Assembly (NCBI GenBank): GCA_001873075.1
Contig: MNYL01000069.1
Span: forward strand, 1-8,679
Direction: 5' to 3'
Origin: Fibrobacteres bacterium CG2_30_45_31
GTDB lineage: Bacteria > Fibrobacterota > Fibrobacteria > Fibrobacterales > Fibrobacteraceae
Length of the DNA stretch: 8,679 bases
In this document: in pieces, positions 1-6,642 of the stretch
Layout of the letters: each line of letters begins with the position of its first letter
Position numbering within the stretch: the stretch's first letter is position 1
Made by a program: the position numbers and the translations under genes
The notes under the pieces: generated by a model
Databases searched by the model: none
What the model was told of the DNA's origin: nothing
The model's input: the letters and a program-made list of their open reading frames with translations, nothing else

Positions 1-1511
1 AAATTTTCTTTATCACTGGTGAGGATGTGGCGAGCGTTTTGAGACGTTACGGAAGGCTCGTGGGCACAACACCCAGGCCTCCGCTCTGGAGCCTGGGTTA
101 TCATCAATGCCGCTGGGGATATTCGGGCACGAAAGACCTGGAGCGTCTGGACTTTGAGATGACAAAAGCGGGAATTCCCTGCGATGGTCTCTGGCTCGAC
201 ATTGACTCTATGGATCGCTACAAAGTTTTCACAACGAATCCGAAAACGTTCAAAAATCCAGAGAGAACGATGGCGAAGCTCCTCAAAAAAGGGCGACATG
301 TGGTTGCCATTCTGGATCCGGGTGTCCGCGATGAAAAAGGCTATTCCGTAAGAGAGAGCGGGATAAAACAAGAGGCCTTCTGCAAGAATCCCAATGGTGA
401 TTTTTACCGTGGTTTTGTATGGCCCGGGGCGACGCTATTCCCCGATTTCAGTACAGACAAAGGAAAGAATTGGTGGAAAGATCAGGTCTGCGCCTTTTCT
501 AAAAAAGGATTTTCAGGTTTCTGGCTCGATATGAATGACCCCTCCACGGGCTCCGTGACACAAGAGGAAATGCTTTTCAATCAGGGGAAAGCAGCTCATG
601 AAACTTACCATAACCTTTACGCGACAGGGATGGCAAAGGCGACACGGAATGGGCTTCTCGAAAGCCGTCCCGAGAAACGCCCGTTTCTGCTTTCCAGAAG
701 CGGAAGCACGGGGATCGGCCAATATGCGGCCCTCTGGCTCGGCGATAATTTCAGCCATTGGCGTCACCTCAAGGCAAGCATTCCCATGGCTCTCGGGCTT
801 TCCATGAGTGGAGTTCCTTTTGTAGGGGCGGATGTGGGTGGTTTTGGTGACGACGTGACAGAAGACCTCATGGTGCGCTGGGTAGAAGCCGCGTGTCTTT
901 TTCCATTTTTCCGAATCCACAGTGCGAAAGATGCCAAAGAGCAGGAACCGTGGCAGTTCAGTAAAAAAGCACTCGCCCGCATTCGTGAATGCATCCAATT
1001 CCGCTACCGGATGCTCCCCTACCTTTACGAAACCTTTATGGAGCATGAGCGCACAGGCGCCCCAGTCATGCGCCCCCTTTTCTACCTCGGCAAAGAAGCG
1101 GCAGAAATCGCTCCATCTCATTTTGAAGATGAGTTCCTCATTGGGGATAAGCTTCTCGTGGCCCCGATTCTCGAAGCTAAGACACGGTCCCGTGAAGTCC
1201 AGTTACCGAAAGGCGACTGGTTTTGCCTCGCCGATGAGAAATGGTACCGAGGTGGGAAACCTTTTCATTGGACACTGCGCTCTGGCGGGATGCCTGTGTT
1301 TGTAAAGAATGGTAGCCTTGTTCCCCAGTTCGAAAAGAAGTGTACCACGAGCACGGCGGATCTGGATCTTTCGCGCGCCCAATTACCCCTTTACATCAAA
1401 CCGGGATTTACGAAGCCAGTGATACAGGAGTATCGCTATGACGAAGGCGAAGGCGTTGCGTACAAAATAAAAGGGGATACCATAATCACCCTTGTAGCAA
1501 AACCCTTGTGA
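1..1511 (+). CDS. Glycoside hydrolase family 31 protein (alpha-glucosidase/alpha-xylosidase type), 5' partial
   Basis: Hydrolyses alpha-linked glucosides or xylosides by a retaining mechanism; the exact substrate cannot be read from sequence. The frame is open to the window edge (first whole codon at base 3), and residues before the GTG at base 27 (FFITGEDVASVLRRY) still match the family, so that GTG is internal and 502 residues are visible. Family landmarks run in order: PPLWSLGYHQCRWGY, then LWLDID, then WLDMND with the presumed nucleophile Asp (codon 528-530), then WLGDN with the presumed acid/base Asp (codon 744-746), then GVPFVGADVGGF and RIHS (His codon 918-920). After about base 1130 comes the beta-sandwich found behind the barrel (LLVAPILEA, GGMPVFVKNGSLVP). 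The missing part should hold the N-terminal mutarotase-like domain. No DUF5110-type extension is seen before the stop. Location in the cell is unknown because the N-terminus is absent. Family very sure, specificity not. Confidence 0.93.
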   Translation, partial: IFFITGEDVASVLRRYGRLVGTTPRPPLWSLGYHQCRWGYSGTKDLERLDFEMTKAGIPCDGLWLDIDSMDRYKVFTTNPKTFKNPERTMAKLLKKGRHVVAILDPGVRDEKGYSVRESGIKQEAFCKNPNGDFYRGFVWPGATLFPDFSTDKGKNWWKDQVCAFSKKGFSGFWLDMNDPSTGSVTQEEMLFNQGKAAHETYHNLYATGMAKATRNGLLESRPEKRPFLLSRSGSTGIGQYAALWLGDNFSHWRHLKASIPMALGLSMSGVPFVGADVGGFGDDVTEDLMVRWVEAACLFPFFRIHSAKDAKEQEPWQFSKKALARIRECIQFRYRMLPYLYETFMEHERTGAPVMRPLFYLGKEAAEIAPSHFEDEFLIGDKLLVAPILEAKTRSREVQLPKGDWFCLADEKWYRGGKPFHWTLRSGGMPVFVKNGSLVPQFEKKCTTSTADLDLSRAQLPLYIKPGFTKPVIQEYRYDEGEGVAYKIKGDTIITLVAKPL

Positions 1512-1750
1512 ATAGCTTTTTCAACTCCGACCCTGCTGAAAATACGGGATTCATCAATAGCAGAGAAAGCAGTAGCCAATTCGAATCATCAACCACAGAA
1601 CCTTCCGCCTGGAACGCTCGGTCGTGATGCAAAAATTCGCCCCTAAGTTATAGGCACGCTTGGTTCTCGTTCCAGAAAAGTCGCGCCCCCGTCGGAAAAT
1701 TAATCACGCCTCTATTCATATAATAGCAACAGAAAATATATTTTTCCTCT
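1512..1750. other. Intergenic region between the GH31 gene and the small membrane-protein gene
   Basis: This 239-bp stretch has no convincing coding frame, no RNA gene and no strong terminator hairpin after the GH31 stop. Its last 60 bases turn AT-rich and hold the promoter-like element listed separately. An 8-bp inverted repeat (CTGGAACG at 1609-1616, CGTTCCAG at 1668-1675) has a 51-base loop and is probably chance. Confidence 0.6.
1719..1724 (+). promoter_or_regulatory. Candidate -10 element TATAAT upstream of the DUF3392-like gene
   Basis: A perfect TATAAT lies 26 nt before the ATG at 1751, which would start a transcript near 1731 with a leader of about 20 nt. No -35 match is seen at the usual spacing. 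A second AT-rich element, TATATTT at 1737-1743, lies closer to the ATG and is an alternative. Confidence 0.4.
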
Positions 1751-2074
1751 ATGGAAAATTACATTCATGACTTTGCCGATTTTTTACGCTCGCATTTAGC
1801 CTCTATTTCTGTGGGTATTATCTCGACAATTCTGGTGATTTACGGAGGAGCCCTTAACCAACACGCCCGCAAACTGACCAAAAAATTTCCTTTTATTGGG
1901 CGCTTTGCCTTTTTTGTGGTCTTATGCAGCGCGGGTTACGGGTTGCTTTCCTCCCAGTTGGTTCGTTATTTGCGCCATTTTTTAATGGATTTACAAGATC
2001 TACACTTGATTCTGGCAATTACGCTCTCTTTTATTATTCTTGGATTCTTAGCCAAAAGCAGCAAAAACGCGTGA
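1751..2074 (+). CDS. Small integral membrane protein, DUF3392-like
   Basis: Function unknown. The 107-residue protein is almost entirely membrane-embedded, with three predicted helices: about residues 17-35 (ISVGIISTILVIYGGAL), 50-72 (FAFFVVLCSAGYGLLSSQLV) and 85-101 (LILAITLSFIILGFLA). A basic loop (RKLTKKF) between the first two suggests that segment is cytoplasmic. Length, three-helix plan and the LVIYG and GYGLL motifs recall the DUF3392 family as I remember it; a profile search would settle this. There is no Shine-Dalgarno sequence before the ATG; the upstream bases are TATATTT and a pyrimidine run. The lipoprotein gene follows after 84 nt on the same strand, so co-transcription is possible but not shown. 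The gene is surely real; the family call is moderate. Confidence 0.72.
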   Translation: MENYIHDFADFLRSHLASISVGIISTILVIYGGALNQHARKLTKKFPFIGRFAFFVVLCSAGYGLLSSQLVRYLRHFLMDLQDLHLILAITLSFIILGFLAKSSKNA

Positions 2075-2158
2075 TAATTTGTCTATACCTTTGCTTTCCA
2101 TACTGAAAGTCATTAAACCTTGAATCATACCGTTATTTCCTGATTTATATTTCCTACC

Positions 2159-3196
2159 ATGAAACGTATTCTAAATAAATCTCGTTCCAAGTGGGAAAAA
2201 ATTTTATTGGCTCTTTGCGCATTCTTTTGGGCAGGGTGCGATGAGTCTACCAGCAATAGCGGAACCTTGTACGGGTGCCCTTCCGATGTTTGCGGGGATT
2301 CCTCTTCTTCTACAGACGCGACCTCTAGCGCCGCTACAAACACTTCATCCTCCGCTGTCGCGAGTTCCTCCAGCGCTGTCGTCAGTAGTTTTGATCTCTG
2401 CTCTCTGGAATATACGGAAGCGCAGTTGCAGACTGCCCTGGAGAATGGTTATATCACGAACAAAGCGGCCTGTGATTTAGGGAGCATCATTGCGCTTTAT
2501 GGTTCACCCGCGATGTTCGATTCCATCGCCAAAGTGAATGCCTCCACAACGCTTATTTATGACGAAGGGGTGGGCTGTTACCGTTGCCCCAAAGACGAAT
2601 CGTCTTCCTCTTCGACACCCTCGTCTTCCAGCGTTACTCCGAGTTCATCTTCGAGCAGCACCTCTCTGGAGGGTTGTACTCTTGAAATTCCGGAAGCAAC
2701 CTTAGATGAAGCCCTGAGAGAAGGTTCCATTTATGACAAAGCGCTGTGCACCTTGGCGGAAGTCGCCACAGACTATGGCGTTCCCTATTCTTCCGATGCA
2801 TCCAGTGTGAACTCCGGTTCAACACTCATCTACAAGGAAGGCTTGGGATGTTACCGTTGCCCGGGGGACGAATCCTCATCATCGGTAGCGCAATCCTCCT
2901 CCAGCGTTCCTTCCAGTTCATCTTCCAGTATTCCAAAATCCTCTTCGAGCCGAACCACCTACGAAGATTGCTCATTGGAAATTACGGAAAACCAATTAGA
3001 TTCCGCGCTGAACGAAGGCTCCATTTCAAACAAAACAAATTGTGTGCTGACTGAATTCGCACCCGTTTATGGAATTTCATATCCGGTCAATCCTAACGAA
3101 TCTACAAGCCCTCTGATCTATGTTGAAGGAGACGGTTGTTACCGTTGCCCGGAAGCCACAGAGTCTTCCTCATCCGAGACCTCTGAAGAAAAATAA
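2159..3196 (+). CDS. Cys-rich, Ser-linker lipoprotein; probable partner/substrate of the adjacent radical SAM enzyme
   Basis: A 345-residue secreted lipoprotein. A basic N-terminus (KRILNKSRSKWEK) and hydrophobic stretch lead to lipobox WAGC, with lipidated Cys27. Eleven residues later comes YGCP (38-41), then a Ser/Thr/Ala linker (48-77). Three homologous Cys-rich domains follow (about 78-147, 170-238, 268-335), separated by poly-Ser linkers and ending in an acidic Ser/Glu tail. Each domain has four Cys in the plan C-x23-C-x(31-34)-CYRC and a Tyr-Gly motif in its middle: YGSP 114-117, YGVP 206-209, YGIS 304-307. The N-terminal YGxP resembles the conserved site I recall in lipoproteins encoded beside this radical SAM family in Bacteroides, but the downstream Cys-rich triplicate differs from those. 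The stop codon overlaps the radical SAM start, implying coupled expression. Inferred role: surface-anchored substrate whose Tyr-Gly or Cys residues are modified. No Shine-Dalgarno sequence. Lipoprotein call strong, substrate role inferred. Confidence 0.88.
   Translation: MKRILNKSRSKWEKILLALCAFFWAGCDESTSNSGTLYGCPSDVCGDSSSSTDATSSAATNTSSSAVASSSSAVVSSFDLCSLEYTEAQLQTALENGYITNKAACDLGSIIALYGSPAMFDSIAKVNASTTLIYDEGVGCYRCPKDESSSSSTPSSSSVTPSSSSSSTSLEGCTLEIPEATLDEALREGSIYDKALCTLAEVATDYGVPYSSDASSVNSGSTLIYKEGLGCYRCPGDESSSSVAQSSSSVPSSSSSSIPKSSSSRTTYEDCSLEITENQLDSALNEGSISNKTNCVLTEFAPVYGISYPVNPNESTSPLIYVEGDGCYRCPEATESSSSETSEEK
2390..3163 (+). repeat. Three protein-level Cys-rich repeats with Ser linkers in the lipoprotein
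   Basis: The units are at about 2390-2599, 2666-2872 and 2960-3163 (67-70 residues each). Shared features in order are C-[ST]-L-E, a helix with L-x3-AL-x2-G, a Lys then a second Cys, YG, LIY-x-EG, and GCYRCP. Linkers are runs of Ser with scattered Pro, Thr and Val. The copies have diverged at DNA level, so this is an old triplication kept by selection. Cys spacing inside the copies is nearly constant (24 residues, then 32-35, then 3). Confidence 0.9.
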
Positions 3197-4281
3197 TGAG
3201 TCAGAACGTTCTTCCTTTCAAGAAGCAAGCAGCGCTTGAACTCCATCGCCTTTACCGTCATTCTCTTGCGAAAAGCCATACACTCTCGTATTTTTTCTGG
3301 GAATGCACACTCCGCTGCAATCTGAACTGTCTACACTGCGGCAGCGATTGCCGCTGCGAAGCGGACCCCGATATGCCCCTCGCTGATTTTCTGAAGGTGC
3401 TCGACAGCGTTCGCCCCCATGTCAATCCTTCGCGAACTCTCATTGTCGTTACAGGCGGGGAACCTCTCATGCGCAAAGATCTGGAGGAAGCGGGCAAAGC
3501 CTTTATGGAACGGGGCTTCCCGTGGGGCTTTGTCACCAACGGTTTTGCCATGACATTGCCGCGTTTTAAAAATTTACTTTCCGCAGGACTCCGTTCCATG
3601 ACCGTGAGCCTCGATGGTCTGAACCGTTCCCACGATCATTTCCGCGGGCGCGAACATTCCTTCGAAAAAGCAGTCGATACTATCCGCTGGGCCTCGCATA
3701 CGCCCGGGCTCCTCTTTGATGTGGTCACCTGCGTCAACAAAGAAAACCTGCCGGAGCTTCCCGAAATCCGCGACATGCTCATTGATCTGAAACTCAAACG
3801 CTGGCGTATCGCTACCGTATTTCCGAAGGGCCGCGCCAAGGAAAACCCCATTTTCAAATTGGACGATGCGGAATTCAAACGCGTCTTCGACTTTATCCGC
3901 GAAACGCGCCTGCAGGGGAAAATCCGGGCCGACTACGGCTGCGAAGGATTCCTCGGAAACTATGAAAATCAAGTGCGCAGCAACCCCTTTTTCTGCCGCG
4001 CCGGAATCAATGTCGGTTCCGTACTCGCCGATGGTTCGATCTCGGCCTGTCCCTCTTTGCGCGGAGATTACATTCAGGGAAACATTTACCGCGATGATTT
4101 CATGGACGTCTGGCGCAATCGTTTTCAAGTAATGCGGGATCGTTCCTGGACCAAAAAAGGGGATTGTGCTACCTGCAAATACTGGCGCTACTGCGAAGGC
4201 GGGAGCCTGCATCTCCGCGACGAAAAAACCGGCGAAATCGCCTACTGTCATTTGAAGCGGTTCGGCATCCCCACGGAATAG
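3196..4281 (+). CDS. Radical SAM/SPASM enzyme of the rSAM/lipoprotein system (TIGR04133-like)
   Basis: A 361-residue radical SAM enzyme, expected to cleave S-adenosylmethionine and modify a peptide or protein. The iron-sulfur motif is Cys41-x3-Cys45-x2-Cys48 (CNLNCLHC), with extra Cys at 37, 52 and 54. TGGEP at 86-90 and SLDG further on are the usual SAM-binding landmarks. The C-terminal SPASM domain has seven Cys (249, 267, 285, 324, 327, 333, 351), enough for two auxiliary [4Fe-4S] clusters, as in maturases of peptide natural products. Phrases such as WECTLRCNLNCLHCGSDC, NIYRDDF and RFQVMRDRSWT match what I recall of TIGR04133, the radical SAM family found next to a lipoprotein gene in Bacteroidota and relatives. 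It starts at the TAATG overlap with the upstream lipoprotein gene, so the two are probably translationally coupled. It has no signal peptide and should act in the cytoplasm before export of the partner. Reaction unknown. Confidence 0.93.
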   Translation: MSQNVLPFKKQAALELHRLYRHSLAKSHTLSYFFWECTLRCNLNCLHCGSDCRCEADPDMPLADFLKVLDSVRPHVNPSRTLIVVTGGEPLMRKDLEEAGKAFMERGFPWGFVTNGFAMTLPRFKNLLSAGLRSMTVSLDGLNRSHDHFRGREHSFEKAVDTIRWASHTPGLLFDVVTCVNKENLPELPEIRDMLIDLKLKRWRIATVFPKGRAKENPIFKLDDAEFKRVFDFIRETRLQGKIRADYGCEGFLGNYENQVRSNPFFCRAGINVGSVLADGSISACPSLRGDYIQGNIYRDDFMDVWRNRFQVMRDRSWTKKGDCATCKYWRYCEGGSLHLRDEKTGEIAYCHLKRFGIPTE

Positions 4282-4288
4282 AACGACT

Positions 4289-4924
4289 TCAACGCCCCAG
4301 AAATTTGAAAACGCCCATCACCAAATCTGTCAAAGAAACGGGACTCGCATCTTCCAGTTCTATTTCCGCCTCTGACAACTGATGTTTGGTGCGTTCCGGT
4401 TCCGGCGGGGGTTTCAAAAGATCTCCCCCGGCACGAGCCCAGAGAAAAATCCGATACAACTCCCCGGCATCCAAAAACACACCATGATCGCGACACCGAT
4501 CCAGAATGATTCCCGAATAGGTTCCATAATTTTGTCTGTTCATCAGCTTGCCACACTCGGGACACGGACGATACCGAACCGCCTCGGACGATTCCGGTGC
4601 CGCAGCGCGCAGAGTCGAGAGCCGTACATTATTGATATGGGCCACGCCCTGAATGGTTTCGTGCACCAGAACATCTAACTCGCCCGTATCAAAGAAAATT
4701 CCCAGACATTTCGGACAACGATCCAGATAGAACGGCTTTCCGGGTACTCCTACATCCACTACCTCCATTTCAGAACGGCATTGCGGACACAGGCGCACCT
4801 TCTCGGGAAGGTGAGTCGTAAAGTAATGACGACCCGACAAATCCACATCATTGGTCGCTTTACAATAGTCACAAACAGGGCGTCCTTCGCGCAAGGGAGC
4901 CCCACAATGAACGCAAATAGGCAT
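4289..4924 (-). CDS. Triple zinc-ribbon (zf-TFIIB-like) protein
   Basis: A 211-residue protein with three zinc-binding units: CVHC/CDYC (Cys 4, 7, 18, 21); CPQC/CPKC followed by GIFFDTGEL (46, 49, 70, 73); and CPEC with DRC-x2-H followed by GVFLDAGEL (121, 124, 144, His147). The paired CPxC...W/FxDxGEL pattern is typical of the zf-TFIIB family (PF13453); the third unit uses His as last ligand. A basic/Pro and acidic tail follows. The frame stays open upstream to 5122, but the true start is the ATG at 4924: it begins directly with the first zinc ribbon, has AAGGGA 5 nt before it, and lies 2 nt after the SPFH stop. Pairing with an SPFH gene recalls Bacillus YdjG beside YdjI. Inferred role: partner or adaptor of the SPFH membrane assembly. 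Convergent with the radical SAM gene across 7 bp. Confidence 0.9.
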   Translation of the reverse strand: MPICVHCGAPLREGRPVCDYCKATNDVDLSGRHYFTTHLPEKVRLCPQCRSEMEVVDVGVPGKPFYLDRCPKCLGIFFDTGELDVLVHETIQGVAHINNVRLSTLRAAAPESSEAVRYRPCPECGKLMNRQNYGTYSGIILDRCRDHGVFLDAGELYRIFLWARAGGDLLKPPPEPERTKHQLSEAEIELEDASPVSLTDLVMGVFKFLGR

Positions 4925-4926
4925 AG

Positions 4927-6009
4927 TTATCCCTTCGGCAGTGGAGGCGGTTCCGCGGGGAACACCGGTCGCAATTCCATCACTTCGCGCGCAGGACTCC
5001 AATGAGCCATCCCTGATTTCCACACCAGCGTTTCCGGTTTCAACTTCCCGGAAGCCTGTAACAGAGAAAGGGCGGCTAACGTGTGGGGACCGTTCTTCAC
5101 ACCCTCCAGAGCAATCCACCAAATCGCATCACTCCCGTTACCCGGAAGCGGAGGCGGGTTCGCTACACCGTTCCCCATTTGTTGCGCCATTCCAAAACCC
5201 ATACCGAGGCCCATACCGCCCGCAGCCATTCCTCCCGGATTCCCTGCGGCCACTTCCGCGGCCGTCGCCATCTGGTAGCGCGAGTAATCCGATTCGCCCA
5301 CAGCGGTCATGCTGGCGCGCTTATCCATGCTCCGTTCCACTTCTTCAGGGACAGAAATATTTTCCACCAGTAATTGAAAACACTTCAAACCGTATTCCGC
5401 AATTTCCGTTTGAATTTTCTTTTCCAGTAATTGTCCCAGCTCATCGTAATGAGGCGCAAGATCCAGAACGGGGATTTTTGCATCCCCGATCATATCCGCA
5501 AAACGGGAAACCACAAGATTGCGCACCTGTTCCGTAATGTCATCCACATCAAACTGCGCCTGGGTGCCCACAATCTGGGACATCAATTGATGCACATCAG
5601 TCACCTGAAGCACATAAGATCCGTAGGCGCGGAGACGCACCATCCCCAATTGAGCATCGCGCGTCATCACCGGATTGCGGGTGCCCCATTTCTGGTCGGT
5701 AAAACGGCGACTACTTACAAAATAAACTTCAGCCTTAAATGGACTGTCAAAACCAAATTTCCAGCCCTTGAGTGTGGAGAGAATCGGTAGGTTTTGAGTG
5801 GTTAAGGAATAGGTACCTGGATGGAAAATATCGGCCAACTGGCCCTCATTCACAAGAACCGCTATTTGTCCTTCACGGACAACCAACCGGGCTCCATTTT
5901 TAATTTCATTCTGGTAGCGGGGAAAGCGCCAAACCAAAGTATCGCCGCCATCTTCTAGGTGTTCGACGATATCAATAAATTCACCCTTAATTTTATCCAA
6001 TAAGCTCAT
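4927..6009 (-). CDS. SPFH/band-7 domain protein with C-terminal GYF_2-like domain (YdjI type)
   Basis: A 360-residue protein of the SPFH family once labelled 'virion core protein', likely forming oligomers at the inner face of the membrane. It opens with MSLLDKIKGEFIDIVE and TLVWRFPRYQNEIKNGA, typical for this subgroup. The SPFH domain covers about 20-240 and includes NEGQLADIF. A Gly/Met-rich linker (about 256-283) leads to a GYF_2/DUF4339-like domain at about 296-349 (WWIALEGVKNGPHT ... LVWKSGMAHW). PPPLP occurs just before (285-289) and after (354-358) this domain. There is no signal peptide or clear membrane helix. A GTG at 6021 is in frame but overlaps the Shine-Dalgarno sequence; the ATG at 6009 fits both the family N-terminus and GAGGA spacing. 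The zinc-ribbon gene follows after 2 nt. Related Bacillus proteins act with PspA in membrane stress; no pspA is present here. Confidence 0.92.
   Translation of the reverse strand: MSLLDKIKGEFIDIVEHLEDGGDTLVWRFPRYQNEIKNGARLVVREGQIAVLVNEGQLADIFHPGTYSLTTQNLPILSTLKGWKFGFDSPFKAEVYFVSSRRFTDQKWGTRNPVMTRDAQLGMVRLRAYGSYVLQVTDVHQLMSQIVGTQAQFDVDDITEQVRNLVVSRFADMIGDAKIPVLDLAPHYDELGQLLEKKIQTEIAEYGLKCFQLLVENISVPEEVERSMDKRASMTAVGESDYSRYQMATAAEVAAGNPGGMAAGGMGLGMGFGMAQQMGNGVANPPPLPGNGSDAIWWIALEGVKNGPHTLAALSLLQASGKLKPETLVWKSGMAHWSPAREVMELRPVFPAEPPPLPKG
4930..4935 (-). promoter_or_regulatory. Ribosome binding site of the zinc-ribbon gene
   Basis: AAGGGA on the minus strand, 5 nt from the ATG at 4924, sits inside the last two codons of the SPFH gene. 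It decides the start against upstream in-frame codons and supports coupling with the SPFH gene. Confidence 0.75.
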
Positions 6010-6076
6010 ATAAATCCTCACAGAAGAAACTCTTAAGAAAGATATATAAAAGCCTCAGATGAAGGCGAATTAATAA
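6010..6076 (-). promoter_or_regulatory. folE-SPFH spacer with possible weak terminator and AT-rich promoter-like stretch
   Basis: Within this 67-nt spacer the minus strand has a short stem GCCT...AGGC (bases about 6052-6066) followed by TTTTATATAT. This could be a weak terminator for folE or a -10-like TATATA (6043-6048) for the SPFH gene. The stem is only 4-5 bp and no -35 element is obvious, so either reading is tentative; the SPFH pair may have its own promoter here. Confidence 0.3.
6015..6019 (-). promoter_or_regulatory. Ribosome binding site of the SPFH gene
   Basis: GAGGA on the minus strand lies 5 nt before the ATG at 6009. It includes part of the GTG at 6019-6021, so the GTG cannot be the start served by this site. 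Confidence 0.8.
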
Positions 6077-6640
6077 TTATCCGTGAATCAGCGCCATGAA
6101 TTCCGCACGCGTTTTTTCGCTGCGTTTAAAAAGTCCCAGAAGCTGACTCGTAAACATCACGGAACCCTGCTTCTTGACCCCGCGAACCGTCATGCAGCTA
6201 TGAGTCGCTTCCACCACAACCGCCACGCCTTTCGGGTTCAATTGTTTCTGGATGAGCTCCGCAATCTGCCTAGTCATACGTTCCTGCACCTGAGGGCGCT
6301 TCGCATAATAATCCACCGTACGCGCCAATTTCGAAAGGCCCACAATGCGATCATTGGGGATATAAGCCACATGGGCTTTTCCGATAAAAGGCAGAAAATG
6401 ATGTTCGCACATACTCACAAAAGGGATATCCTTCAGAAGGATCATCTCATCGTAAGCCTCAGTAAACTGAGTGCTCAAAAGATCGTCTTCATTGACGCCA
6501 TCGGTTAACCCTGCCAGCAACTCCTGATACATTTTCGCCACGCGACGCGGCGTATCAATCAAGCCTTCACGATGAATATCCTCACCCATGCCTTCAAGAA
6601 TCAACCGAAAGCCATCTTCCATCTTTGCCAAATCCATCAT
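6077..6640 (-). CDS. folE: GTP cyclohydrolase I
   Basis: Converts GTP to 7,8-dihydroneopterin triphosphate and formate, the first step of tetrahydrofolate synthesis and a source of precursor for queuosine-type pathways; cytoplasmic. The 187-residue length is normal for the compact bacterial form. Zinc ligands by comparison with the E. coli enzyme are Cys78, His81 (MCEHHFLPF) and Cys149 (HSCMTVRG), with catalytic His80 and His147. DTPRRVAKMY (29-38) and GLSKLARTVDYYAKRPQVQER (101-121) are further signature blocks. All key residues are present, so an active enzyme is expected. The start is the ATG at 6640, 2 nt after the argA stop, with GGAG 5 nt upstream; a second Met follows at once and would change little. 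Expression is probably coupled to argA, though the two pathways are unrelated. No folate-type riboswitch is visible. Confidence 0.97.
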   Translation of the reverse strand: MMDLAKMEDGFRLILEGMGEDIHREGLIDTPRRVAKMYQELLAGLTDGVNEDDLLSTQFTEAYDEMILLKDIPFVSMCEHHFLPFIGKAHVAYIPNDRIVGLSKLARTVDYYAKRPQVQERMTRQIAELIQKQLNPKGVAVVVEATHSCMTVRGVKKQGSVMFTSQLLGLFKRSEKTRAEFMALIHG

Positions 6641-6642
6641 TT

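Noticed and set aside
513..1121. 202-codon open frame on the minus strand opposite the GH31 gene
   Set aside because: It lies wholly within the catalytic domain of the GH31 gene and has no family features.
1609..1675. 8-bp inverted repeat CTGGAACG / CGTTCCAG in the gap after the GH31 gene
   Set aside because: The arms are short and the loop is 51 bases, which is expected by chance; there is no U-tract or operator-like symmetry.
2579..3151. CYRC motifs as c-type haem attachment sites
   Set aside because: All three CxxC pairs are followed by Pro, not His, so the CxxCH haem motif is absent.
3574..4251. 225-codon open frame on the minus strand opposite the radical SAM gene
   Set aside because: It is antisense to a gene with full family motifs and itself shows no recognisable domain or ribosome binding site; it is a codon-bias shadow.
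4925..5122. 66-residue N-terminal extension of the zinc-ribbon protein
   Set aside because: It overlaps the SPFH coding region and has no family similarity; the ATG at 4924 has a well-placed Shine-Dalgarno and begins at the first zinc ribbon.
4941..5537. 198-codon plus-strand frame opposite the SPFH gene
   Set aside because: Low-complexity Pro/Ser/Arg translation antisense to a recognisable SPFH-GYF protein.
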